From NCBI GenBank assembly GCA_038503035.1, contig JAVSML010024335.1, positions 831,265 to 895,264 on the forward strand: a stretch of DNA of 64,000 nt, read 5' to 3'. The position numbers and the translations under genes were made by a program. Below are positions 55,113 through 64,000 of this stretch, one piece after another; the first letter of the stretch is position 1, and each line of letters begins with the position of its first letter. This DNA comes from Crocodylus rhombifer (lineage: Eukaryota; Chordata; Crocodylia; Crocodylidae). The notes under the pieces are model-generated. The model saw nothing but the letters and a program-made list of their open reading frames with translations, had not been told where the DNA came from and did no database searches.

Positions 55113-57981
55113 TGCCATGCAAGCATAGGCAGAGGAACAAAATAATTTGGGCGGGCTGAATATGTGCATATGCATGCATGAACATGAGCCCCCGTGGGAA
55201 AGTCTGCAGGGGGAGGGAAAAGGGCCACAGGGGGAGCAGCATTGCCTGGCGCAACACCACCCCAGCCCTGGCTGCCTCCTGACCCCAGCTGCCTCCCCAC
55301 CCTGGCCCTGGCTGCACACTGCCTATGGGGGGCGGCCCAGATCTGGGGTCTGGAGTGGAGCCAGCCCCTGGGACTCCTGTGTGCACTCTACCTCACCATG
55401 CATTATCTCCAGGAAGAGCCCAGTGGTTCCTCCAGAGGCATGGCACCAGTCAGCCAAGGGGTGGGGGTCACGTGGCCCTCCAATCTTTTCACAGGGAAAG
55501 GGTGGGTCACAGCTATAGGCTGGGCTCAGCCTCTGATCTCTGCCTCTGCACCTTGCTTTGAAAGATGCGGGTGCTGCCATGCACTTTGCTGCCTGGCCCA
55601 CCCTCCCTGTCCCAGGGACTCCCTCCACTCTGGCCTGGCCATACAGCCAAGGCTGGCCCTGCTCTGGTTCACAGATCTGGGTCCTCCCAGGTGATGCACG
55701 ACTGGGGCCAGCACAGGGAGGCAGCCGGGGCCAGGGCTGGGTCATGGGACAGTAGGAGCCTGGTGGCTCATCCAAGGGCACAGGCAGGTGGCTCCCACCA
55801 CAGCATACTTTGTGGAGGAGCCAGGACGGAGCATGTGTTCCCCTTTGTCACACCCCTGGATGAGTTGCCAGGCTCCAATTGTCCCCTGAAGTGGCCCAGC
55901 CAGGGCCCTATTCATGGTGAATGGGGCTCCAGATGGGCCAGGTTATGGGATAATCCCCACAGTGCAGCAAGGAGCAGGGCAGGGGCAGGGGTGAATAATT
56001 CTCCCTTACTGTTTAATGATTTCTTTGCCTCCGTCTTCCTAAGTAGGGACCAGAACAGCCACCTCCCTGCTGGGCCCCCCTCAGGCCCCAGGAGAGGCAC
56101 ACCTGGGCCAAGGGTTAGCAAGGATTTTGTTAGGGAGCTTCTGGAGGGGTTGGACATATTCAAGTCAGCCGGCCCGGATGATCTCCACCCTAGAGTTCTA
56201 AAGGAACTGGCCGGGGTCATTGCAAGTCCCCTGGCACAACTTTATGAGCACTCGTGGTGCTCTGGTGAGGTATCGGAGGACTGGAAGAGGGCCATTGTGG
56301 TCCCCATCTTCAAAAAAGGCAGGAAGGAGGACCCGGGAAACTATAGGCCGGTTAGTCTTACCTCGATCCTAGGCAAGCTGTTCGAGAAAATTATGCTGGC
56401 ACACATCCAGGAGCGGCCAGCAGGAGACTGCATGCTTAGGTGCAGGTGCAACCAACACGGGTTCATCAGTGGCAGGTCCTGTCAGACCAACCTGGTGGCC
56501 TTTTACGATCAGATCACCAGATCATTAGATGCGGGGGTAGCAGTGGACATAGTCTTCCTGGACTTCCGGAAGGCTTTTGACACTGTCTCTCACCCTGTTC
56601 TCATTAAGAAACTGGGGGACTGTGGTGTCGACACCCACACAGTCAAATGGGTCGCCAACTGGCTGGAGGGCCACAACCAGAGGGTGGTAGTGGATGGGTC
56701 CTTCTCAACCTGGAAGGACGTGGGCAGTGGGGTTCCACAGGGCTCGGTCCTTGGGCCCGCACTGTTCAACATCTTCATCAGTGACTTGGATGAGGGGGTA
56801 AAAAGCACCCTGTTCAAATTTGCTGATGACACTAAGATGTGGGGGGACGTGAGTACATTGGAAGGATGCAACAGGCTACAATCAGACCTAGACAGGTTAC
56901 AAGGGTGGGCGGACAAGAATAGGATGGGATTCAACACAGACAAGTGCAAGGTGATGCACCTTGGAAAGAACAACCGGCACCATGCCTACAGGTTGGGGAA
57001 CTCCCCTCTTATCAGCACGGAGGTGGAAAGGGATCTGGGGGTCATCATTAACTCCAAGATGAACATGGGCCGGCAGTGTGGAGAGGCAGTCAGGAAGGCC
57101 AACCGCACCTTGTCATGCATCCACAGATGCATCTCAAGCAGGTCCAAGGAGGTGATCCTCCCCCTCTATGCGGCACTGGTCAGGCCGCAGAGTATTGCGT
57201 CCAATTCTGGGCCTCGCACTTCAAGAGGGATGTGGACAGCATGGAGAGGGTCCAGAGGAGGGCCACTCGTGTGATCCGGGGACAACAGGGCAGGCCCTAT
57301 GAGGACAGGCTGCGGGACCTGAACCTGTTCAGCCTCCAAAAGAGAAGGCTGAGGGGGGATCTTGTGGCCTGTTATAAACTAGTCAGGGGGGATCAGCAGG
57401 CATTGGGGAAGTCACTGTTTCCTCGAGCACCGCCAGGAGTGACCAGGAATAACTGTCACAAGCTGGCAGAGGGTAGGTTTAGGTTAGCTATCAGGAAGCG
57501 CTACTTCACAGTCAGGGCGGCTAGGGTCTGGAACCAGCTTCCAAGAGAAGTGGTTCAGGCTCCTACCCTGGGGGTGTTTAAGAGGAGGTTAGATGAACAT
57601 CTTGCTGGGGTCATTTGACCCCAGTATTTATTTCCTGCCATGGCAGGGGGTCGAACTAGATGATCTGCTCAGGTCTCTTCCGACCCTACAAACTATGAAA
57701 ATATGAAACTCTCTTGTGCACTGTGGGGGTCTTGATCTGCCCTCCCCTCCCCCCTCCCCAAGCCCAGAGAATGGTAAAGAAAACAGATTAAAAGAAAGTT
57801 ATCTGCCTGTGGCTTAGCCAGCTGTGATCCTGACTGTGAGTGCACAGGACAGCTGAGGGGGCTCCCCGCTGCTGCAGCAGCCAGTGGATGGGATGCCCTA
57901 AGGCCATGCCTGATGCTGCTATGCATTTGTGGGGACTGAGCCCCATTAGTCCCTCCTTTCCACTGTTTATGCATGCAACTG
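55113..57981. mobile_element. GC-rich foldback element, split by a CR1 insertion
   Basis: Flanked by the exact 14-bp repeat. Its ends are loosely inverted: GCAAGCATAGGCAGAGGAAC on the left against GCATGCATAAACAGTGGAAA on the complement of the right. Internal inverted segments occur, for example 55736-55785 with 55848-55905 (TGGAGCCTGG..CTCATCC type). CCCCACAGTGCAG..GGGGTGAATA before the CR1 and TGCACTGTGGGGG after it are the two halves of the palindrome seen at 28798. Without the CR1 (56010-57708) the element is about 1.17 kb. It has no transposase frame. Confidence 0.65.
56010..57708 (+). pseudogene. CR1 LINE copy inside foldback element, one frameshift
   Basis: 5'-truncated CR1 on the plus strand. 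Reading from [10 protein letters not shown] at 56009, the reverse-transcriptase frame is open through [31 protein letters not shown] and FADDTK (FADD at 56819-56830). At about 57190 four bases are missing relative to the related copies (between GGCCGCAG and AGTATTGCGTCC), shifting the frame. The remainder continues in the frame ending at 57618 (KRRLDEHLAGVI). The tail is AACTATGAAAATATGAAA. The polymerase palm is chemically intact, but the endonuclease, ORF1 and a continuous C-terminus are missing. It shares the residues MLRCRCNQ (a 6-bp insertion) with the copy at 58728. Confidence 0.95.
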
Positions 57982-57995
57982 CCATGCAAGGAAAC
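57982..57995. repeat. 14-bp direct repeat, right (probable target-site duplication)
   Basis: CCATGCAAGGAAAC, exact copy of 55099-55112. It directly precedes the older CR1 fragment at 57996. Confidence 0.8.
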
Positions 57996-58727
57996 ATGGA
58001 AGATGGCATAGAGTGTACCCTCAGCAAGTTTGCAGATGACACCAAGCTGGGGGAAGTAGTAGATACATTGGAGGGTAGGGCTAGGATTCAGAGTGACCTA
58101 GACAAGTTGGAGGATTGGGGAAAAAGGAATGTCATAAGGTTCAACAAGGATAAATGCAAAGTTCTGCACTTAGAATGGAAAAATCCCATCTAGTACTACA
58201 GGCTAGGGGCAGCAGCTTTGTAGAAAAAGACCTGGGGGTTACAGTGGATGATAATCTGAATATGAGCCAGCAGTGTGCCCTAGTTGCCAAGAAGGCTAAT
58301 GCATACTGGGTTGCATTGGTAGGTGTGTTGCCAGTAGGTCAAGGGCAGTAATTATTCCCCTCTATTCAGCACTGGTGAGGCCACATCTGGAGTCCTGTGT
58401 TAAGTTTTGGGCCCCCCACTACAGAAAGGAGTTGGACAAATTGGAGAGATTACAATGAAGGGCAACAAAAATGGTGAGGGCACTGAGGAACAGGACTTAT
58501 GAGGAACGACTGGGGGAACAGGGCTTATTTAGCCTAGAGAAGAGGAGACTGAAAGGAGACTTAATAGCAGCTTTCTACTACCTGAAGGCCATTTTTTAAG
58601 GGGATGGAGCTAGACTGTTCTCAGTGGTGTCAGATGACAGAAAAAGGAGCAATGGTCTCAAGTTGCAACAAGGGAAGTTTAGGTTAGATATTAGGAAGAA
58701 TTTTCTCATTTGGAGGGTAGAAATTTG
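57996..58727 (+). pseudogene. Older CR1 copy, left part (interrupted by a second CR1)
   Basis: The frame from 57996 encodes MEDGIECTLSKFADDTKLGE (FADD at 58029-58040) and then [17 protein letters not shown] before a stop at 58191. Further CR1 sequence, with stops, runs to 'attttctcatttggagggtag'. The same words precede 'taaaatattggaacaggtt' in the 19.3-kb copy, but here a different CR1 begins instead and the missing part reappears at 60457. It belongs to the subfamily with the KLGEVVDTLEG stretch and the ATTCTATG tail. Confidence 0.9.
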
Positions 58728-60456
58728 GTTGTCATACCAGACGACAAAGCTAACATGTTTAACGATTTCTTTGCCTCTGTATTCCTAAGTAGAGACCAGA
58801 ACTGCCACCTCCCTGCTGGGCCCCCTTCAGGCCCCAGGAGAGGCACACCTGGGCCAAGGGTTAGTGAGGAACTAGTTAGGGAGCTTCTGGAGGGACTGGA
58901 CATATTCAAGTCAGCCAGTCCAGACGATCTCCACCCTAGAGTTCTAAAGGAATTGGTCGAGGTCATTGCAGGACCCCTGGCACGGCTTTACGAGAACTTC
59001 TGGTGCTCTGATGTGGTGCCGGAGGACTGGAAGAGGGCCAACGTGGTTCCCATCTTCAAAAAGGGGAAGAAGGAGGACCTGGGAAACTATAGGCCAGTTA
59101 GTCTTACCTCGATCCTAGGCAAGCTGTTCGAGAAAATTATTCTGGCACACATCCATGAGGGGCCAGCAGGGGACTGCATGCTTAGGTGCAGGTGCAACCA
59201 ATACGGGTTCATCAGTGGCAGGTCCTGTCAGACCAACCTGGTGGCCTTTTACGATCAGATCACCAGATCATTAGATGCGGGGGTAGCAGTGGACATAGTC
59301 TTCCTGGACTTCCGGAAGGCTTTTGACACTGTCTCTCACCCTGTTCTCATTAAGAAACTGGGGGACTGTGGTGTCGACACCCACACAGTCAAATGGGTCG
59401 CCAACTGGCTGGAGGGCCGCACCCAGAGGGTGGTAGTGGATGGGTCCTTCTCAACCTGGAAGGACGTGGGCAGTGGGGTTCCACAGGGGTCGGTCCTCGG
59501 GCCCGCACTGTTCAACATCTTCATCAGTGACTTGGACGAGGGGGTAAAAAGCACCCTGTTCAAATTTGCTGATGACAGTAAGATGTGGGGGGATGTGGGC
59601 ACACTAGAGGGAAGCAACAGGCTTCAATCGGACCTAGACAGGTTACAGGGGTGGGCGGACAAGAATAGGATGGGATTCAACACAGACAAGTGCAAGGTGA
59701 TGCACCTGGGGAGGAACAACCGGCACCATACCTAGGTTGGGGAACTCCCCTCTTGTCAGCACAGCGGCGGAAACGGATCTTGGAGTCATCATTGACTCCA
59801 GGATGAATATGGGCCGGCAGTGTGGGGAGGCAGTCAGGAAGGCCAACTGTACCTTGTCATGCATCCACAGATGCATCTCGAGCAGGTCCGAAGAGGTGAT
59901 CCTCCCCCTCTATGCGGCACTGGTCAGGCCACAGTTGGAGTACTGCGTCCAGTTCTGGGCACCGCACTTCAAGAGGGATGTGGACAGCATGGAGAGGGTC
60001 CAGGAAAAGGCATTCACATGATCAGGGGACAGCAGGGCAGGCCACATGAGGAGAGGCTATGGGACCTGAACCTGTTCAGCCTCCACAAGAGAAGGCTGAG
60101 GGGGGATCTTGTGGCCTGTTATAAACTAATTAGGGGGGATCAGCAGGCACTGGGGGAGTCCCTGTTCCCCCGAGCACCGCCAGGAGTGACCAGGAATAAC
60201 TGTCACAAGCTGGCAGAGGGTGGGTTTTGGCTGGATATCAGAAGGCGCTACTTCACTGTCAGGGTGGCTAGGATCTGGAACCAACTTCCAAGAGAAGTGG
60301 TGCAGGCTCCTACCCTGGGGGTGTTTAAGAGGAGGTTAGATGGAGACCTTGCTGGGGTCTTTTGATCCCAGTACTTTTTCCTGCTATGGCAGGCGGTCAG
60401 ACTAGATGATCTGTTCAGGTCCCTTCTGACCCTAGAAACTATGAAACTATGAAAAC
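58728..60456 (+). pseudogene. CR1 copy inserted into the older CR1, two frameshifts
   Basis: The open frame from 58710 (341 codons, the first four from the host CR1) encodes [45 protein letters not shown] and FADDSK (FADD at 59565-59576). It stops at 59733 because two bases are missing after CACCATACCTA, compared with the copy at 56010. A middle frame (59737-60021) and a last frame (to 60365, ending KRRLDGDLAGVF) are separated by a 1-bp loss near 60005. It ends in AAACTATGAAACTATGAAA. It is the closest relative of the 56010 copy: same MLRCRCNQ insertion, long identical stretches. Confidence 0.95.
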
Positions 60457-60643
60457 ACTGGAGCCACTTACCCAGAGAGGTGGTAGAAGCTTCATCCTTG
60501 GGGGGTTCCAAAACCTGGCTAGACAAAGGTTTGGCTGGGATGATCTCGTTGGGACTGGTTCTGCTTTGAGCAGGGGGTTGGACTGGATGACCTCCTGAGG
60601 ACACTTCAAACCCTAACTTTCTATAATTCTATCATTCTATGAA
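60457..60643 (+). pseudogene. Older CR1 copy, right part with 3' tail
   Basis: 'ccacttacccagagaggtgg', 'tggctgggatgatctcgttggg' and 'gggggttggactggatgacctcctgagg' continue exactly where 58727 left off, ending in the TTCTATAATTCTATCATTCTATGA tail. Confidence 0.9.
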
Positions 60644-62450
60644 TCATCCCCATTTCCTTTTTCATGTTCCTTTGGTGCTTTAGTTCCAGACTTCCCAAGA
60701 AAGTAAATTTTGCAACAGTTCTCCTCTACTCACCAGTTCTGCTTCATTCAGAAGGGAGTATTGAGTTAGCCCTTAAACCTTATTATCATCCAAAACTGAG
60801 TCCACATCCTCTACCTAATACGTCAAAATAAATAACCTTCTCTTTAAGATCAATCTTTTCCTTTCTTGATTCCAAGAGGAGGTGAGTCAGGCTTTCTATA
60901 GAAAGATACCTTCATTGCACAATGTAGCACCAAGCTGCTCACTCTAAAATGCAGTTATAAACACAATTATGGAGACATTATGTTGGCAACAAAATGAAAA
61001 GTAGACAGAATTCACCACTGAAGCACGTCATTAATATTCTAGGATATTCTGTCCTCCATTGTACAAATTTTAAACAAAACTTATCCTTTCCTCATTCCCT
61101 GTTTTTATTCCTTTTTCATTTAAAAAAAATAAATACCGTATTTTAAAATGATAGGAAAAAAATCACATTGGGTAAGAAGGTGAAGCCTCTAATTTGATAT
61201 TGCCCCTAGTGTTTTTACTCCCAGAAAAGACTGGTACCTTGATATTAAAACATCACAATTATTATATGCTAGTGCTTTAATCTTTTAAAGGATTTTGTAG
61301 GACCTTATTTTAGTTCCTGTTCTAAACTATATATATTTGGTATTTGTGTAGTTAGTAGTCTATTTCAAAGCAGTGACAGACATATAAATAGCTGCATCCA
61401 GAATTTTGTGCCCATGTGTAATTATGACTGCAAAATTATGTAGTGTTGGAAAACTTTTTGATTGATTTATTTATTTTTATCTTGTGTGCTAATGGATAAC
61501 CATCTTGGTTAGGAAAGGCATAAATCCTGATTCTCCACTACCTTGAGCACTAGGTTGTTAAATATAGTTGGGCAGAATGTATGGAAAATATGACTACGTC
61601 AATCAAACTTAATTTAACTACTTAGGCCTGCCACCATGTTCACTGTAGTGAAAGGGAGTTTTGCAAAAAGTCAGTGAACTCATCCAGGCCTAGTCTTGCA
61701 ATAAATGGGTTGGGGCAAGGAGTCACACACAGCAGTGGGGAATATAACCTTTAAGTCAGCCAGCCCAACTTGGATTCTAAATTTGCCAAAATGTTGGTAC
61801 TGACTATGATGTCTCCACTGATACAAAGCGTGTATTCATCCCTCTATTATCTTCTTCCTACTGGTCAAGTTTGAGATCTCTATTTGATTTTTCTCATGCC
61901 TTTCACTTCATCTATTTTAATTAAGCAATGGAAATCTTAACAAGCGATGAAGAACTAAAAGAGAATTTTCCTCCATTTTTCTAAGGCTTCCTGGAACAAA
62001 ACACCTGGAAATGTTAAGTGACTGATGCTCCTCACCCCACCCACATACACATACAATGGAATATTTCAACTGAATAGACCAGAAGCAATCACAGTGTCAT
62101 AGTTTAGTTTGAGAAATAGTCTTCTAGAGGAATTCCTTTTGTAGGACCCATGAACACGCTCTTGTATAGGCTTATTCTGAAGAGTAAGTAGGGCTATGAC
62201 TGCAAGGAGGATTAAGAGATTTCAAGATGAAGGTCTTGAACTGAAGAAGAGCACTTTGTTCTCCAAAATTCTCTGACATTTCTCTGAAGCAACATATTGA
62301 GCCCAAGAGTGGCCATCATGTCTCCCTGGTGGCTGGTGATCCTGTCCCACTCCAACTCCTTGGGGTACCCTCCCTTTTCTTACTTGTTTCCCATACCTTG
62401 ATGGAATATTTAGTATTGCAGAAGGCTGCAAGAGTGATCCATAGTCCCTC
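60644..62450. other. AT-rich unique sequence
   Basis: No gene or repeat recognised over 1.8 kb. Confidence 0.5.
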
Positions 62451-63330
62451 TACTGTCTTGTGCTCCACACGCTTGACTGGCACCAGCCTTGCTTTCAGGA
62501 ACTAAATCATCTTAGGGGCATTAATCATGGTCTCTGTCTTCCCCTGTAGCCACACCCATGCCTTACTAATTGTTAACACTTTGGAGCAGATCCCTGGCCC
62601 CAGTGCAACACTTGCCCCCCTCAGGCCTCAAACTTGTTGGGGATTCTGTTTTCCTGGCTTCAGCCCCTTTTCTTCAATTGTGCCCCTCAGCCACTGCCTT
62701 GGACCTCAGCTTCTGGGCTCCATCTCCATCTTGCCCTTCTCAAGCTGCTCAGGCCTCTGGTCCTTGTCTTTCCTTTCTTGGGCTGCTTGGGCCCCTGGGC
62801 TCCCTGATGCAGACAAGGTGCTGTCTTGCATTCCAGCCCTATGGAGTCCCTGACCAAGGTCAGGCTGCTGTCATGCTGCTGCTCAGCCCCTTAAGGTCTC
62901 CATTCTGGGTGGCTCTTAGTAGCCCCCGTGGTCTCTATACTACTCCCATGGCCACAACCTGGTCCTCTAGTCATAGACTTAAACATAACACAAATGTAAG
63001 CAAACTTCTTCCCAAACTAAACTTAACCCCCATTCACGGTCACTGACTAGCCACAAGCCATATTTCCCCTTTATCTGCTTTGTCTTGCTTCCTGAAGCCC
63101 CTCTCTCCCAGAAGCTCCTTCCCCAACAGCATGCAAGGCCAGACTGCCTCTTTTGCCTCAGACCATGGACATATATGCCTCTCAGACCCATCCCTTCTAG
63201 TTATGTGGGTCCCCAGCCACACAAAGGTTTCCCCTTTGTCTAACAGCCAGCATGTTCTCCTCTGCTGCAGCCCCACACTGCAAGCTTGGCCTGCTGCACT
63301 CTCTACTTAAAGTAACAGGAGTCTCTGGCT
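62451..63330. repeat. GC-rich C/T-rich block, unclassified
   Basis: About 0.9 kb of pyrimidine-rich, GC-rich DNA between AT-rich flanks. The 158-codon frame at 62570-63046 and a 108-codon frame overlapping it are both leucine/serine/proline-rich without domains, and minus-strand frames also exist. It could be an old LTR-like or other retroelement remnant, but no LTR termini, polyadenylation signal or duplication was identified. Confidence 0.35.
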
Positions 63331-63616
63331 TCTTGTCACATACTCCCAAATATATAGTTGGTTCAATATGAGCTATCACCAAAAAAATAAACGTACTTCT
63401 TGAATATTTCCTGGATTATCATGGCTACAAGACATTCTAGCCCAGCTATATCATAGAACAGAAAATAGTCATTTTCCTCAGCTGAATACTTTCAGACTTG
63501 GTCCAGAGGGTGAACACTCTCTCTCTCTTCCATCAAAATTTGTCTCTTATAGACCTCAGTCCTCTCTTATTCTTTTATGCCGAATTTAATCTATGAGACT
63601 AGAATATCATCTCACT
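63331..63616. other. AT-rich unique sequence
   Basis: No gene or repeat recognised. Confidence 0.5.
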
Positions 63617-63857
63617 AGATGCATCTGCATGTGCTTTAATGCACAGCAGCCTATTTACTCAACATTAAAGTGTCATGTAAAAAAACCATGCTAATGCACA
63701 GTAAAATAGGCTATTGTGTATTGTCTTTTAAAACCCATGGACATTCATTACTGTGCTTTAAGGCAGCCTAATGCAGATTTGTTTAGTACCCTGCATTGGA
63801 AGTACTAGATTTCATGTGCATTAAGAAAAGTGCTTTCATGCACATGTAGACACACCC
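63617..63857. mobile_element. MITE, family A copy 2
   Basis: Left end ATGCATCTGCATGTGCTTTAA; right end TTTCATGCACATGTAGACACA, imperfect inverted termini. The interior matches the copy at 8541 in order: 'cagcctatttactcaacattaaagtgt', 'ggcagcctaatg', 'tttagtaccctgcattggaagtact'. Noncoding. Confidence 0.8.
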
Positions 63858-64000
63858 ACCGTGTCTAGTGTTTTGCAATGCTTATTGCTGTCTCCAGTAG
63901 TTTCTACTTTTGGACTCTATTCAGACTTATTTCATTAACCAAAACCCTAAATTTCTGTCAGTATGTGCCTTTATGTCCTCTTGTTCTTTAATTACAAGAC
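63858..64000. other. AT-rich unique sequence to window end
   Basis: No gene or repeat recognised. Confidence 0.5.

Noticed and set aside
55565..57274. 569-codon open frame as a single novel protein
   Set aside because: The first ~148 codons come from the noncoding GC-rich foldback element and only the remainder is CR1 reverse transcriptase. The join is a chance in-frame insertion, and the frame ends at a deletion-caused shift.
62451..63330. Endogenous retrovirus with LTR
   Set aside because: No recognisable retroviral protein frame, primer-binding site, TG..CA termini or flanking duplication was found; left as unclassified.
1..64000. Prokaryotic-type system (operon, defence island, CRISPR, integron)
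   Set aside because: Base composition, LINE/SINE/MITE content, microsatellites and absence of dense coding all show nuclear vertebrate DNA.

Overview
This is a piece of vertebrate nuclear genome, most likely from a crocodilian (alligator-type); a turtle is the main alternative. The evidence is the repeat content: several CR1 LINE copies of the crocodilian/turtle/bird type, some young enough to keep long open reverse-transcriptase frames; many short inverted-repeat DNA elements (MITEs) ending in GGCATGTCTACATGTGC-like termini; hAT-like elements starting TAGGGSTGTGYRAA; worn tRNA/CORE-SINE remnants; and GC-rich, strongly palindromic elements set in AT-rich DNA. There are no bacterial or phage features, operons or CRISPR arrays. 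Two 10-N assembly gaps lie at 28471-28480 and 43493-43502.

No complete host gene can be supported. The only host-coding candidate is at the left edge. A purine-rich leader precedes ATGATGG at 314, followed by a short hydrophobic signal-peptide-like stretch that runs straight into a good splice donor at 355 and a G-rich run. If real, most or all of the remaining ~63.6 kb would be first intron; otherwise the window is intergenic.

Layout: 0.4-7.7 kb is mostly unique AT-rich DNA with repeat fragments and a hairpin-rich GC block (5.7-6.2 kb). 7.7-12.8 kb is a cluster of MITEs, one inserted into an ancient CR1 and another carrying a nested hAT-like element. 13.9-14.3 kb holds a degenerate minisatellite. 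16.7-26 kb has two MITEs, two CR1 copies and two GC-rich blocks. 28.4-33.3 kb is a complex of GC-rich palindromes, including a 1.1-kb inverted repeat. 34.6-36.2 kb is a 5'-truncated CR1 whose reverse-transcriptase frame is open to the end. 36.5-41.2 kb and 44.7-51.5 kb are repeat-poor, and the latter holds a SOX/POU-like motif cluster near 50.0 kb. 41.2-43.5 kb is a run of MITEs ending in a gap. 52.8-54.1 kb is an old CR1. 55.1-60.6 kb is a nest of transposons: a foldback element with 14-bp flanking duplications contains one CR1, and just beyond it an older CR1 is split by a second, closely related CR1. 62.4-63.3 kb is a GC-rich block not identified, and 63.6-63.9 kb is a last MITE.

The CR1 frames encode the mobile element's own retrotransposition machinery, not host functions. 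All element names rest on remembered family features and visible structure; no database search was run.
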